A DNA stretch of 64,000 bases from Bacillota bacterium (GTDB taxonomy: Bacteria; Bacillota; Negativicutes; DSM-13327). Location: NCBI GenBank assembly GCA_017889585.1, contig JAGFZX010000002.1, forward strand, positions 1-64,000, in the 5' to 3' direction. The translations under genes and the position numbers were made by a program. Every line of letters begins with the position of its first letter. Position 1 is the first letter of the stretch. The notes below the pieces were generated by a model. That model made no database searches. It had not been told where the DNA came from and saw nothing but the letters and a program-made list of their open reading frames with translations. Shown here one piece after another: positions 26,958-36,688 of this stretch.

Positions 26958-27413
26958 ATGTCTATTAATACAAAAAGTCTATATGAATATTTAAATCAAA
27001 CCAAGTTTATTGTTTTAGCAACAACAAGTGATGAACAGGTGCCGACCGTAAGAACGCTGGCTTCTTTTGCAGTCGATGAGTTAACTACTTATTTTTCAAC
27101 GGGTAAAAAGACTGATAAAGTTCAGCAGATAAAGTCAAATCCACAGGTTTCCATTTTGTTTCAACATGAAAATCAAGAATTAGGTTCTTTTGTTAATGCA
27201 ACGATAACAGGAAAAGCAACTGAAATTACAGCAGAAACAGAACTGGAAAAAGTCATTAAATTATTATCTGACAGAAGTCCAAGGTTTAAAGAACGCGTAG
27301 AGAAAGGCGAAATTGCCAATAATACTTTCTTTCGGATTGATCCTCAAGAAGTAAAAGTGCTTGATTTTAGTAAAGGTGTTGGCCCTAACGCTATTGAAAT
27401 CATTCGAATTTAG
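26958..27413 (+). CDS. Pyridoxamine 5'-phosphate oxidase family (FMN-binding) protein
   Basis: 151-residue split-barrel flavoprotein: LATTSDEQVPTVRTLASF near residue 20, STGKKTDKVQQIKSNPQVSI at about 55, and a family tail (FFRIDPQEVKVLDFSKG). Members bind FMN or F420 and serve varied redox roles. It stands alone behind leader 11, so it is likely used with the sulfur regulon. Substrate unknown. Confidence 0.82.
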   Translation: MSINTKSLYEYLNQTKFIVLATTSDEQVPTVRTLASFAVDELTTYFSTGKKTDKVQQIKSNPQVSILFQHENQELGSFVNATITGKATEITAETELEKVIKLLSDRSPRFKERVEKGEIANNTFFRIDPQEVKVLDFSKGVGPNAIEIIRI

Positions 27414-27507
27414 CATTTGATATTATGCAAAGGTAAAACAATGCTCAATGGGGGCACTCACACATCAAGATGGTGCTTTATCCTATGAAATTTTTTTGTT
27501 AGAGTTG

Positions 27508-27537
27508 TTGACAGGATTTATAAATGCATGATAGTAT
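27508..27537 (+). promoter_or_regulatory. SigA-type promoter
   Basis: TTGACA and TAGTAT with an 18-bp spacer. Leader element 12 starts 88 bp downstream, further than usual. Confidence 0.55.
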
Positions 27538-27624
27538 GCTAGTAAAAATGAACATTTATATGAAGCCATTGCTTACTAATCGTTAAGTTAGTATCCTGAG
27601 TTTAACAAATTTTTGTATGGTGAG

Positions 27625-27679
27625 GCTGATAAGTAAACTGAAGGCTGTGTAGATAGTAGTATTTGCATCAGCCTTTTTT
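27625..27679 (+). promoter_or_regulatory. Leader element 12 with terminator
   Basis: GCTGA, TAAG/CTGA inner stem (one mismatch), AGGC in an AAGGCTG/CAGCCTT terminator with T6. Upstream of the cysteine desulfurase and ThiF-like genes. Confidence 0.68.
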
Positions 27680-27785
27680 AATTTCTTGTTGGCGACAATA
27701 GGCTGTGGCTTGGGTATCATCAAATGAGATTATATGAAGTACGAACATTGAAACTAACATAAAAAGAGTAGGAAGGTGTAGTTTT

Positions 27786-28931
27786 ATGATCTATCTGGAT
27801 AACGCCGCCACTTCCTGGCCAAAACCGGAAAGCGTATATCAAACGGTTGATAAGATTATGCGCCAAACAGGGGCAAATCCTGGTCGCTCAGGCCATACTA
27901 TGGCCGTTGAAGCCAGTCGAATTGTACAGGAAACAAGAGAATTGGTGTCAGAGTTATTTGTCATTTCTCATTCATCCCAGGTTGTCTTTACCTTGAATGT
28001 TACTGATTCTCTTAATCTGGCTTTAAAGGGACTATTACAACCAGGCGATCATGTTATAACCAGCTCTATAGAACATAATGCTATGGTTCGGCCGCTGGAA
28101 GCGCTGCGTAAAAACGGCGTAGAGGTCAGTAAAGTGGCTACATCCTTGATAAATGGGGTTTCACCCCAGGATGTTAAAAAGGAGATTAAGTCAAATACCA
28201 AGCTGATTGCTATGACCCATGCTTCTAATGTAACCGGCACATTAAATCCTATTAGGGAAATCGGGAAAATTGCTAAGGAACACGGTATTATTTTTTTGGT
28301 GGATAGTGCTCAAACAGCCGGTGTTTTTCCCATCAATGTAGAGGAGATGAACATTGATCTGTTGGCTTTTCCTGGGCATAAATCCCTTTTAGGTTGCCAG
28401 GGGGTGGGGGGACTATATATTAATCGGAGGCTTGTCCTAAAGACATTGCGCGAAGGCGGCACCGGCAGTAAATCCGAATCATTAGAACAACCTGATGAGT
28501 TGCCGGAACGCTATGAGAGCGGCACGCTTAATACTCCTGGGATTGGAGGATTGGGGGCCGGTATTAAATACATTATCGCAACAGGTATGGAAAAAATTAA
28601 AAAACATGATGAAATGTTAACCAATACTTTATTGGCGGGATTGAATAAAATTCCTGGGGTTATTCTTTATGGTCCACCCCTTGGGCATCAGAGGGCATCC
28701 GTCGTGTCTTTTAATATTAAGGGGGCGAGTTCTGGAGAAGTATGTTCGATTTTGGACAGATCCTTTCAAATTGCCGTCAGACCGGGGCTTCATTGTGCGC
28801 CAGATGCTCATCAGGTGCTAGGAACGCTGCGAGGTGGTACAGTTCGTATAAGCCCCAGTTATTTTACGACTGAAGAAGACATTCAAACCTGTTTGCAGGC
28901 AATTGCTATTATTGCTAATGAAATATGTTAG
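27786..28931 (+). CDS. Cysteine desulfurase, class V aminotransferase (SufS/Csd-like)
   Basis: 381 residues. Family start YLDNAATSWPKP, PLP lysine in FPGHKSLLG at about 200, and catalytic-loop RPGLHCAPDAHQVLGT at about 338 with the persulfide cysteine. It releases sulfur from cysteine for Fe-S or sulfur-carrier assembly. The ThiF/MoeB-like gene follows at once, pointing to a sulfur-transfer pair. Confidence 0.87.
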   Translation: MIYLDNAATSWPKPESVYQTVDKIMRQTGANPGRSGHTMAVEASRIVQETRELVSELFVISHSSQVVFTLNVTDSLNLALKGLLQPGDHVITSSIEHNAMVRPLEALRKNGVEVSKVATSLINGVSPQDVKKEIKSNTKLIAMTHASNVTGTLNPIREIGKIAKEHGIIFLVDSAQTAGVFPINVEEMNIDLLAFPGHKSLLGCQGVGGLYINRRLVLKTLREGGTGSKSESLEQPDELPERYESGTLNTPGIGGLGAGIKYIIATGMEKIKKHDEMLTNTLLAGLNKIPGVILYGPPLGHQRASVVSFNIKGASSGEVCSILDRSFQIAVRPGLHCAPDAHQVLGTLRGGTVRISPSYFTTEEDIQTCLQAIAIIANEIC

Positions 28932-28945
28932 GTGGGGGAATTCAG

Positions 28946-29968
28946 ATGAGGCATGTACCAGAAAGATACTCACGGCAAGCTATTTTTCATGGAATCGGCT
29001 TAGCGGGACAGGAGAAGATAGGGCAAAGTCGTGTGGCGGTAATTGGCGTAGGTGCGCTAGGAACAGTCATTGCCAATAATCTAGCTAGAGCCGGTGTAGG
29101 ACATATACGTTTAATTGATCGTGATTTTGTAGAGTTAAGTAATTTACAACGTCAGACACTTTTTAATGAAGAAGACGTTCGCAATAATCTTCCGAAAGCA
29201 GTTGCTGCTGTGGAACATCTGAAAAATGTCAATTCTGAGATCGTATTAGAAGCGGTCACCAGTGATTTGAATGCGTCAAATGCTGAAATGTTATTAGCAG
29301 ATATTGATCTTGTTATGGATGGTACAGACAATTATGAGACTCGTTTTTTATTAAATGATGTCTGTCTAAAGAAAAATATTCCGTGGATACACGGGGCTGT
29401 GCTAGGGAGTTACGGACTTACTACGAACATTATCCCTGGGAAGACTTCATGTTATCGATGTTTTATGCCAGAGATACCGGAAATGGGGACGGGCGGCACT
29501 TGCAGCTCAACGGGAGTACTCAATATGATTACCGGAATCATTTCTTGTTATGCATCGACAGAAGCTTTAAAAATACTGATGGATAGTCCTGACATCAGAA
29601 AATCAGCCATTTTCATTGATGTATGGGATAACTCTTTTAACAGCATAGAATTGCCGATTAATCCGGACTGTCCGGCCTGTAATAAAAAAGAATATCATTA
29701 TCTTGATAGTCGAAGAAACACCTACACGACTGTATTATGCGGACAAAATGCGGTACAGATTGTACCAGGACAAGTGCGAAAAATGGATTTTGCTGATGTT
29801 GTGGAGCGTTTGTCTCACTTGGGAGAATTTCAATACAACAGTTTTATTTTGCGGTTGAAAATCGGTCAGGTGGAGATAACGCTGTTTACTGACGGACGGG
29901 CTATTATAAAAAATATTGAAAATGAGAATAAAGCTAAGGCACTATATACAGAGTATTTCGGATTATGA
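28946..29968 (+). CDS. ThiF/MoeB/HesA family adenylyltransferase
   Basis: ATG 28946 behind GGTGGGGG is preferred to 28925. About 340 residues: an E1-like domain with the nucleotide loop GVGALGTVIANNLARAGVG, the MDGTDNYETRFLLND motif, and zinc cysteines (CYRCF; CPACN). A C-terminal extension (LCGQNAVQIVPG ... LTLFTDGRAII-like) occurs in MoeB/ThiF proteins of this clade. It activates small ubiquitin-like sulfur carriers. No carrier gene is visible nearby. Confidence 0.85.
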   Translation: MRHVPERYSRQAIFHGIGLAGQEKIGQSRVAVIGVGALGTVIANNLARAGVGHIRLIDRDFVELSNLQRQTLFNEEDVRNNLPKAVAAVEHLKNVNSEIVLEAVTSDLNASNAEMLLADIDLVMDGTDNYETRFLLNDVCLKKNIPWIHGAVLGSYGLTTNIIPGKTSCYRCFMPEIPEMGTGGTCSSTGVLNMITGIISCYASTEALKILMDSPDIRKSAIFIDVWDNSFNSIELPINPDCPACNKKEYHYLDSRRNTYTTVLCGQNAVQIVPGQVRKMDFADVVERLSHLGEFQYNSFILRLKIGQVEITLFTDGRAIIKNIENENKAKALYTEYFGL

Positions 29969-30025
29969 AGTGATGTAGTCGTTAATACATTTTATTTTAT
30001 AAATGATAAATTGCATAAAAATGGA

Positions 30026-30054
30026 TTGACAGGTGTAAATTTGGAGTTTATAAT
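30026..30054 (+). promoter_or_regulatory. Consensus SigA promoter
   Basis: TTGACA and TATAAT, 17-bp spacer, followed after 45 bp by leader element 13. Confidence 0.85.
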
Positions 30055-30098
30055 TTAAAGTAGAATAAAGTTGCTTACTAAAATAATATTGAAAACTT

Positions 30099-30157
30099 GT
30101 TGACTGGAAAAACCAGAGGCAGATTTTTTTAATTTTGAAAAGATCTGTCTTTTTATT
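30099..30157 (+). promoter_or_regulatory. Leader element 13 with terminator
   Basis: GTTGA, CTGG/CCAG inner stem, AGGC in a GAGGCAGAT/ATCTGTCTT hairpin with a T-run. Upstream of the DUF1858 gene. Confidence 0.75.
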
Positions 30158-30180
30158 TAATTTACAAAGGAGGGAAAATT

Positions 30181-30372
30181 ATGGCAATTACTAAAGAAAT
30201 GGGGATTGGCGAAGTAGTTGAAAAGAATCCTAAGACAATAGAAGTATTTCGTAATTATGGCATGGGTTGCTTTGGTTGTGCTGCCGCTCGTTTTGAAAAT
30301 ATCGAGCAAGGTGCAGTAGCTCATGGTATCAATATTGATGCATTGATCGCTGATCTCAACAAAATTGTTTAG
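30181..30372 (+). CDS. DUF1858 domain protein
   Basis: 63-residue protein with the redox-disulfide motif of DUF1858 (YGMGCFGCAAARFENIEQGA, a CxxC), found with hybrid-cluster and Fe-S proteins. AAAGGAGGG precedes the ATG. Monocistronic with its own promoter and leader, directly before the NifH gene. A thiol redox or metal-handling role is plausible. Confidence 0.85.
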   Translation: MAITKEMGIGEVVEKNPKTIEVFRNYGMGCFGCAAARFENIEQGAVAHGINIDALIADLNKIV

Positions 30373-30441
30373 GCGAATGATCAAAAAAATATTTTTTTTG
30401 AATCGATTAAGCACAATGTGTGAAGAAAAGTGAATAATACA

Positions 30442-30510
30442 GCTGGTTGGACAAAATCCAAAGGCTAGAATGATATTTCTATGGAAATATTACTCTAGCC
30501 TTTTTGTTTT
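30442..30510 (+). promoter_or_regulatory. Leader element 14 with terminator
   Basis: GCTGG, TTGGA/TCCAA inner stem (five pairs), AGGC in a GGCTAGA/TCTAGCC-type hairpin ending in T5. It controls the intact NifH gene; the nifH scar at 39.1 kb has the same TTGG type. Confidence 0.78.
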
Positions 30511-30535
30511 TATAAAAGATTAGGAGGAATAAAAA

Positions 30536-31411
30536 ATGAGTAAAAAAATTAAGCAAATTGCTATTTATGGAAAAGGGGGAATTGGTAAATCCACCACGAC
30601 CTCTAATATTAGTGCAGCATTATCAACAATGGGCTATAAAGTCATGCAATTTGGTTGCGATCCTAAAGCCGATTCCACCAACACGTTGCGGGATGGTAGT
30701 TATATTCCAACAGTGCTCGATACACTGCGAGAGAAAAATAAGGTAAATGCCCAAGATGTAATTTTTCAAGGTTTCAATGGCGTGTATTGTGTGGAAGCAG
30801 GTGGACCAGCTCCAGGGGTTGGTTGTGCTGGCAGGGGGATTATTACTGCAGTACAATTATTAAAACAGTTAAACGTATATGAAGAATTAGACTTAGATGT
30901 AATCATTTATGATGTTTTAGGCGACGTAGTGTGCGGTGGTTTTGCCGTTCCAATACGTGAAGGCATTGCTGAGCATGTATTTACCGTATCATCCGCCGAC
31001 TTTATGGCTGTTTATGCCGCTAACAATTTGTTCAAAGGCATTCAAAAATATTCTAATTCAGGTGGTGCGTTGTTAGGTGGATTGATTGCCAATTCCATCA
31101 ATGCTCCTTACTCGAAAGATATCATTGATGATTTTGTTGCTAGAACCAAAACTCGCGTTGTGGAATATGTTCCTCGTTCAGTCACTGTAACCCAAGCTGA
31201 ACTGCAAGGCAAAACAACGATAGAAGCAGCGCCAAATTCGGAGCAAGCGAAAGTATACCAAAGTCTTGCGAAAAAAGTGATCGAAACTACAGAATCAAAG
31301 GTTCCTGCACCATTGGAAATAAGCGAACTTAGGGCGTGGGCTGCTACATGGGCTGATCACTTATTGGCAATGGAAACCGGTGAAGTACGCGGAAAAGCCT
31401 CAGGAATATAA
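30536..31411 (+). CDS. NifH-like nitrogenase Fe protein
   Basis: 291-residue ATP-driven electron donor. P-loop [10 protein letters not shown] at residue 11, cluster ligands Cys97 (GVGCAGRG) and Cys133 (DVVCGGFA), and Arg100, the residue ADP-ribosylated in NifH. As the only intact NifH in the window it could serve all three DK pairs. It closely resembles NifH, but context points to a nitrogenase-like reductase. A strong terminator follows. Confidence 0.9.
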   Translation: MSKKIKQIAIYGKGGIGKSTTTSNISAALSTMGYKVMQFGCDPKADSTNTLRDGSYIPTVLDTLREKNKVNAQDVIFQGFNGVYCVEAGGPAPGVGCAGRGIITAVQLLKQLNVYEELDLDVIIYDVLGDVVCGGFAVPIREGIAEHVFTVSSADFMAVYAANNLFKGIQKYSNSGGALLGGLIANSINAPYSKDIIDDFVARTKTRVVEYVPRSVTVTQAELQGKTTIEAAPNSEQAKVYQSLAKKVIETTESKVPAPLEISELRAWAATWADHLLAMETGEVRGKASGI

Positions 31412-31424
31412 TAGAGAAAAACAA

Positions 31425-31447
31425 GCTGATCCGATTAGAGTGAAGGC
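31425..31447 (+). promoter_or_regulatory. Degenerate leader-element core after nifH
   Basis: GCTGA and GAAGGC are present, but the inner stem keeps only two pairs and no terminator uses its AGGC arm. Probably a decayed copy between nifH and the PLP gene. Confidence 0.35.
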
Positions 31448-31470
31448 TGCCAGAGAAAGTGGTGTAGCAT

Positions 31471-31510
31471 AGAACCGCGTAGAACCTCTCGTTCTACGCG
31501 GTTCCTTCTT
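31471..31510 (+). terminator. Terminator after NifH-like gene
   Basis: AGAACCGCGTAGAAC paired with GTTCTACGCGGTTC around CTCTC, followed by CTTCTT. The stem is very stable, but the T-run is short. Confidence 0.75.
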
Positions 31511-31530
31511 GACAACTCGAGAGTTAGATA

Positions 31531-31562
31531 TTGACACAATAAACATAAAATGTTAGTATAAT
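31531..31562 (+). promoter_or_regulatory. Putative promoter
   Basis: TTGACA and TATAAT are both consensus but 20 bp apart, longer than ideal. Located before leader element 15. Confidence 0.4.
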
Positions 31563-31636
31563 TTTAAATTATTGAGTAGTTTTGTACCTTTTTAAAAGAG
31601 TAGATCACCACCTTCCATACCATAAATACCTAACTA

Positions 31637-31696
31637 ACTGATCAGTAAACTGAAGGTTGGAGTAATCGTGATGATTGCTTCAACCTGTTTTTTTTT
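31637..31696 (+). promoter_or_regulatory. Leader element 15 with terminator
   Basis: ACTGA ... AGGT version: the outer A-U pair replaces the usual G-C, with inner TCAG/CTGA. The AGGT starts a GGTTG...CAACC terminator with a T9 run. This outer-pair covariation is good evidence for an RNA helix. Confidence 0.8.
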
Positions 31697-31735
31697 GTTA
31701 AAAATTTTTAAATATCGATAAAAGAGGGGATTAAC

Positions 31736-32914
31736 ATGGCTAACAAAACAGAAATTTCTTTTAGGACACAGTGTATTCATACAGGTAATGGGATTGACAA
31801 AGAAACGGGCGCAATCAGGCGTCCCATTACAATGGCAAACAGCTATCGCCTTCCTGAAGATTCATCAACTCTTGACTGGAGTGATCCCAATCAATTAGTT
31901 TACACACGAAATACATCAGCAAACCAAATCTATCTTCAAGAGAAATTGGCTGCTCTTGAAGGGGGAGAAGATTGTGTCGTATTGAGTACAGGTGTTTCTG
32001 CCCTGGCTGGTGTATTTTTCACTTTTTTAGATAAAGATGCCCATATCATTTGTTCTAACGTGTCCTATGTGGCTGTATATCGATTGCTCAAAGAATATTT
32101 TCCCGATAAATATGGTGTAGAAACCACTCTTGTTGATACTGGAAATTTGGATGAAATAAAGAAGGCATTACGTCCCAATACAAAAATTATCCATATTGAA
32201 ACTCCTGGCAATCCCACGACCAGAGTTAGCGATATTGCTGAAATATCGAAAATTGCCCAGTCTGTTGGCGCATTACTTACGGTGGACAGTACCTTTGCCT
32301 CGCCTTTTTTACAACGGCCTCTTGAGCTTGGGGCGGATCTTGTTATACATAGTTTAACCAAGTACATTAATGGTCATGGGGATTCTATGGGAGGAGCTGT
32401 CATTGGTAGAAAGGACCTGATTGATCAAATAAAACGGCAGGCAATGGTTAATCTGGGAGGGGCTATCAGTCCATTTAATGCATGGCTCATCATGCGTGGC
32501 GCTGTAACCCTTCCTCTGCGCATGAAGCAACATAGCGAGAGTGCCATGAAAGTGGCTCGATTCTTGGAAGGACATTCATCTGTTGATTTTGTTGCTTATC
32601 CTGGTCTTGAGAGTCATCCGCAGCATGAAATTGCGAAAAAGCAAATGAGCATGTATTCGGGAGTTCTCTCCTTTGGACTGAAAGCAGACGTAGATACCCA
32701 TAATAAATTTGTTAATTCTCTTGAACTTATTGTTCCAGCTGTTTCTATTGGCCATGATGAGAGTCTTATTGTTTATACGGGTCCCAAAGATGAACGAAAT
32801 CATTTTTATCCGGATGAGTTTAAAAATGGGCATCTTAGATTCAGCGTGGGACTAGAAGAAGCTGATGATATTATTGCTGATCTGAAACAGGCATTTGAGA
32901 AATGTGGATTATAA
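31736..32914 (+). CDS. Cys/Met metabolism PLP enzyme (gamma-synthase/lyase family)
   Basis: 392 residues. PLP lysine in HSLTKYINGHGDSMGG at about 205, with an N-terminal TQCIHTGNGIDKETGAI and YTRNTSANQ motif. It differs clearly from the 19.8-kb paralog. The family includes cystathionine gamma-synthase, methionine gamma-lyase and O-acetylhomoserine sulfhydrylase. The start follows GAGGGGA. Confidence 0.87.
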   Translation: MANKTEISFRTQCIHTGNGIDKETGAIRRPITMANSYRLPEDSSTLDWSDPNQLVYTRNTSANQIYLQEKLAALEGGEDCVVLSTGVSALAGVFFTFLDKDAHIICSNVSYVAVYRLLKEYFPDKYGVETTLVDTGNLDEIKKALRPNTKIIHIETPGNPTTRVSDIAEISKIAQSVGALLTVDSTFASPFLQRPLELGADLVIHSLTKYINGHGDSMGGAVIGRKDLIDQIKRQAMVNLGGAISPFNAWLIMRGAVTLPLRMKQHSESAMKVARFLEGHSSVDFVAYPGLESHPQHEIAKKQMSMYSGVLSFGLKADVDTHNKFVNSLELIVPAVSIGHDESLIVYTGPKDERNHFYPDEFKNGHLRFSVGLEEADDIIADLKQAFEKCGL

Positions 32915-32982
32915 TTCAATTATAGGTTTTAATGAAATCAATGGTTGGCAAACGTACAATGCAATTGATGCATAGTTTTTTG

Positions 32983-33011
32983 TTGACCCGTATTGTTGAG
33001 TATGATAATAT
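32983..33011 (+). promoter_or_regulatory. SigA-type promoter
   Basis: TTGACC and TAATAT with a 17-bp spacer, 27 bp before leader element 16. Confidence 0.6.
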
Positions 33012-33037
33012 ACAAATAATCATAATATCAAGAGTCA

Positions 33038-33099
33038 GCTGATCAGAACACTGAAGGCTAAAGAATTCCTCCGTATGAGGGGCTTCTTTAGCCTTTTTT
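33038..33099 (+). promoter_or_regulatory. Leader element 16 with terminator
   Basis: GCTGA, TCAG/CTGA stem, AGGC in GGCTAAAGAA/TTCTTTAGCC hairpin with T6. Upstream of the AprAB-like and SsuCBA operon. Confidence 0.78.
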
Positions 33100-33137
33100 A
33101 TTTTTACTATTGAGCGTTAAAGGAAAAGGAGATGAAG

Positions 33138-34820
33138 ATGATGCAGAATACTTTATCTGAGGTTATTAGTACTGACATACTTATTATTGGTGGAGGAACA
33201 GCAGGGCCGATGGCGGCTTTGAAGGCGAAAAAGAGTCATCCTGATCTTGAGGTATTATTGATTGATAAGGCAACTGTTCGTCGTGGTGGTTCTATTTGTC
33301 GAGGCATGGATGCATACAATAATGTTGTTGTACCTGGTATTGCGACAGTTGAGGACTATGTAGAATCCATTCGTATGATGACAGATGGTATATTTGATGC
33401 GAAGTTGGCCCAAATAACCGCGGAACATAGTTTTACGATACTTAAGGAATTGGAAACATGGGGCGTTGCCGAGTTCCCTAAGGATGCTAATGGAGAATAT
33501 CTAGTTTCTCAATTCCATCCGAAAGGCAAGTTTCTTGCAGAAATGCGTGGTGATATAAAACCTAAAATGGAACAACTTGTACAAGAACAAGGGGTCAGGA
33601 TTCTAAATAGAACGATGGCAACAAAAATACTAACGAATAATGGACGTGCTGTAGGAGCTACGTTGTTTAATATTCGTACAGGCGAGTTTACTGTTTGCAA
33701 GGCGAAAGCAGTTATTATCTGTGCTGGTGGTCAAGGACGTTTTGCTTTGCCAGATAGTGGCTATTTATTTGGAACTTTTGACTGTCCATATAACGCAGGA
33801 GATGGGTTTTCACTGGTGTATCATGCTGGTGGAGAACTTAGGAATATGGAATATATGTCCATGTCGCCAATGGTAAAAGATTATGAAGGACCTGGCCATT
33901 CCACATTTACTAGACATGGAGCGTATTTAGTGAATGTTATTGGTGAACGATTTTTACTAAAGTATAGTCATTTGGCAGAAAAAGCTCCAGCAGGAATTCG
34001 ATCTAAAGCGATGCATACGGAAATTGCCGAGGGACGTGGTCCTATTTACTACGACTTGCGCCATCTGTCACCTGAGACTATTGAAATGATTAAAGAGGGA
34101 ATTTTTGCCGCAGAACGACCGACGGAAAAAGAATTTTTTGAACTAAAAGGCATTGATATAGGTCAAGATTTAGTGGAACTTACGCTGTGTGGTCCTAATT
34201 TATGTGGTGGTCATGCACCGTCGGGAGTTGTTATTAATGAATATGGAGAAACAACGGTACCAGGTTTATACGCCGCTGGTGATGTAGCTTCTTCTGGATG
34301 GGGATTTGTTGGAGCCGCGTGGGTTTTTGGTACTTTGGCTGCTGAGCATGCTGGGCAAACAGTGGGTGATCTTCCAGAGCCTACTGTAGATTTACAACAG
34401 ATAGAGACTGAAAAACAAAGAATTTTTGCATCATTTGAACACCAAAGTGAAATTGAACCTGAGGAATTAGAATATAAAATACGCCGAATGGTCAAACCGT
34501 CTCTGGCATCACCAAAGACTGGCCCAAGACTTACAATTGCCTTACAGTATATTGAACAGTTTCGGCGTGATATAGAAAAAGTGAGAGCCCAAGATTATCA
34601 CCAAGTGATGAAAGTGTTAGAAATAGCAGCGATTATAGATTCCTTTGAAATGTCGGTCAAAGCATCCCTCGCCAGAACTGAAAGTCGTTGGGGGTATGCT
34701 CACTACAGGGTTGATTATCCAGAGCAAGATGCATCGTGGGGGAAAAACTTCGTGGTTATCAATAAGGATACAGTAACTGGTGAGATGATAACTAGGAAAA
34801 AACTTGTTCCTGGATATTGA
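33138..34820 (+). CDS. Flavoprotein of the AprA/fumarate reductase family
   Basis: About 560 residues; ATG 33138 (or 33141) is preferred because AGGAAAAGGAG abuts the track's ATG 33132. An FAD motif IGGGTAGPMAA near the N-terminus and a second FAD region (APSGVVINEYGETTVPGLYAAGDVAS) near residue 365 place it with AprA and succinate/fumarate reductase flavoproteins. A small two-cluster ferredoxin and SsuCBA follow, so an adenylylsulfate-reductase-like role in sulfur assimilation is likely. Confidence 0.82.
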   Translation: MMQNTLSEVISTDILIIGGGTAGPMAALKAKKSHPDLEVLLIDKATVRRGGSICRGMDAYNNVVVPGIATVEDYVESIRMMTDGIFDAKLAQITAEHSFTILKELETWGVAEFPKDANGEYLVSQFHPKGKFLAEMRGDIKPKMEQLVQEQGVRILNRTMATKILTNNGRAVGATLFNIRTGEFTVCKAKAVIICAGGQGRFALPDSGYLFGTFDCPYNAGDGFSLVYHAGGELRNMEYMSMSPMVKDYEGPGHSTFTRHGAYLVNVIGERFLLKYSHLAEKAPAGIRSKAMHTEIAEGRGPIYYDLRHLSPETIEMIKEGIFAAERPTEKEFFELKGIDIGQDLVELTLCGPNLCGGHAPSGVVINEYGETTVPGLYAAGDVASSGWGFVGAAWVFGTLAAEHAGQTVGDLPEPTVDLQQIETEKQRIFASFEHQSEIEPEELEYKIRRMVKPSLASPKTGPRLTIALQYIEQFRRDIEKVRAQDYHQVMKVLEIAAIIDSFEMSVKASLARTESRWGYAHYRVDYPEQDASWGKNFVVINKDTVTGEMITRKKLVPGY

Positions 34821-34842
34821 ATTTAGAAAGGGGTTGTAGGTA

Positions 34843-35043
34843 GTGCCAATTAAAGTAGATGTTAAAAAATGTATAGGTTGTAGTCGATGTGTAAGGGAAT
34901 GTCCTGGTGATGTCCTTTGTATGGATCCAAAAACCAAACGACCTATTAATAAATATAAAAATGATTGTTGGTATTGTGGGGTATGTGTGATTGAGTGTCC
35001 AGTCGGAGCTGCAGAAATGGAGTTTCCGATTCTAATTGTATAA
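34843..35043 (+). CDS. Two-[4Fe-4S] ferredoxin, AprB-like
   Basis: 66 residues, GTG start after AAGGGG. Two cluster motifs: CIGCSRCVRECP at about 10 and CWYCGVCVIECP at about 47. Shorter than dissimilatory AprB (about 150), as in assimilatory-type Apr pairs. Likely electron donor to the flavoprotein 22 bp upstream. Confidence 0.85.
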   Translation: MPIKVDVKKCIGCSRCVRECPGDVLCMDPKTKRPINKYKNDCWYCGVCVIECPVGAAEMEFPILIV

Positions 35044-35068
35044 TAGATCATAAGTTAATGGAGATAAA

Positions 35069-35857
35069 GTGAAGGGAGTTGAACTCAAAATCGCAATGAA
35101 ACTAAAAACACTGAAAAATGTAATAAACTATATTAGTTTTCCTATTTTGATTTTAATTATTTGGGAGATTGTTGTTAGATTAAAGATTGTTCCATTAATG
35201 ATTTTACCATCTATCGAGAGTATTGCTGATACTTTTATAGACGAAGCAACAAGTGGCCAATTGCTTGCTGATGTAACGATTAGTCTGAGAAGAGTCATGG
35301 AAGGATATCTAATCGCAGTTGTTCTGGGAATTTCCTTTGGTGTATTTATGGGGATTTCATCACGGGTAAATAAATTTTTTTCCCTTGTATTTGATGGAAT
35401 ACGGCAGATACCTCCAATGGCTTGGATTCCGCTACTTATCTTGTGGTTTGGTATAGGAGAAACTTCTAAGGTTGTTATTATTGTTAAGAGTGCATTTTTC
35501 CCAATTCTATTAAATACAATGAGTGGCATTAAAAATACACCAAAAGACTATATTGAAGTGGCGATGCTTCATAATATTACAAAGTTTGATTTATTTAGAA
35601 AAGTATATTTTCCTGCAGCGATACCATCTATATTTGTAGGTTTGAGACTTGGTCTAGGTGTTTCTTGGACAGTCGTCGTAGCAGCCGAACTGATTGCGGC
35701 AACCTCTGGTATCGGATATAGGATAAGCGATGCTAGAAGTCTCATGCGAGCTGATTTAGTGATTGTTGGCATGATCGTCATCGGTGCAGTCGGTGTACTC
35801 ATGGATAATGCTTTAACAAACATTTCAAAGCATATGATCAGATGGCAAAAAGCATAG
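35069..35857 (+). CDS. ABC transporter permease, SsuC/TauC family
   Basis: 262 residues from GTG 35069 (GGAG five bases upstream); an ATG at 35095 is an alternative. Six predicted membrane segments and an EAA loop (AMLHNITKFDLFRKVYFPAAIP). Part of an importer for sulfonate-like compounds with the next two genes; PPMAWIPLLILWFG is a family signature. Confidence 0.86.
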   Translation: MKGVELKIAMKLKTLKNVINYISFPILILIIWEIVVRLKIVPLMILPSIESIADTFIDEATSGQLLADVTISLRRVMEGYLIAVVLGISFGVFMGISSRVNKFFSLVFDGIRQIPPMAWIPLLILWFGIGETSKVVIIVKSAFFPILLNTMSGIKNTPKDYIEVAMLHNITKFDLFRKVYFPAAIPSIFVGLRLGLGVSWTVVVAAELIAATSGIGYRISDARSLMRADLVIVGMIVIGAVGVLMDNALTNISKHMIRWQKA

Positions 35858-35883
35858 TAGTGGATGGAAATGGAGGGAGTCAT

Positions 35884-36666
35884 GTGTCGGTGGGAAACAA
35901 AAAAGATCTTGTGATAAAAGATTTACATAAAGGATTCATTGTCAATAATGAGGAGATTGATATTCTTACAGATATCAATCTGAACGTAGCAGAAGGTGAA
36001 TTTCTAAGTATCGTTGGACATAGTGGGTGTGGGAAGAGTACTCTGCTTAAAATTATAGCAGGACTAGTCGATTATTCAGTTGGGATGGTTACTTTTGGCG
36101 GAGGTGAAATTCGAAAACCAGGGACAGATAGAGGAATGGTATTTCAAGAGCATAGGCTTTTGCCATGGCTTACGGTTACAGAAAATATAGATTTTGGTTT
36201 ATATAATATTACGAAAGAACAAAAAGAAGCCATTATCGCAGAGCACATAGAACTTGTTGGCTTAAAAGGATTTGAGAATGCATATCCCCACCAGTTATCA
36301 GGTGGTATGGCGCAACGTGCAGCGATGGCCAGGGCATTGGTAAATAAACCGCAGGTGTTATTGCTAGATGAACCGTTTGGTGCGCTCGATGCACTTACAA
36401 GAATTATGATGCAGAAAGAAATATTACGGATATGGAAAAAAGAAAAAATGACTATGATTCTTGTGACTCATGATATTGATGAAGCCATCTATCTTGGTGA
36501 TCGTGTAGTAGTTATGTCATCAAGACCAGGTAAAATAAGGAAAATATTGCCTGTGGAATTGGAGCGGCCTAGAGACAGAAGTAATGTTGAATTTGCTAAC
36601 ATTAGAAAAGTTATTTTTTCTGAATTTTTTGCTGATGAAAAACAGTATCTAGATTATGCTATATAA
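35884..36666 (+). CDS. ABC transporter ATPase, SsuB/TauB family
   Basis: GTG 35884, six bases after TGGAGGGAG, is preferred to ATG 35842. The 260-residue product has Walker A GHSGCGKST, signature LSGGMAQRAAMARAL, Walker B LLLDEPFGALD and H-loop VTHDIDEA. Confidence 0.87.
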   Translation: MSVGNKKDLVIKDLHKGFIVNNEEIDILTDINLNVAEGEFLSIVGHSGCGKSTLLKIIAGLVDYSVGMVTFGGGEIRKPGTDRGMVFQEHRLLPWLTVTENIDFGLYNITKEQKEAIIAEHIELVGLKGFENAYPHQLSGGMAQRAAMARALVNKPQVLLLDEPFGALDALTRIMMQKEILRIWKKEKMTMILVTHDIDEAIYLGDRVVVMSSRPGKIRKILPVELERPRDRSNVEFANIRKVIFSEFFADEKQYLDYAI

Positions 36667-36688
36667 CAATAGAGGGGGAATGAAGAAT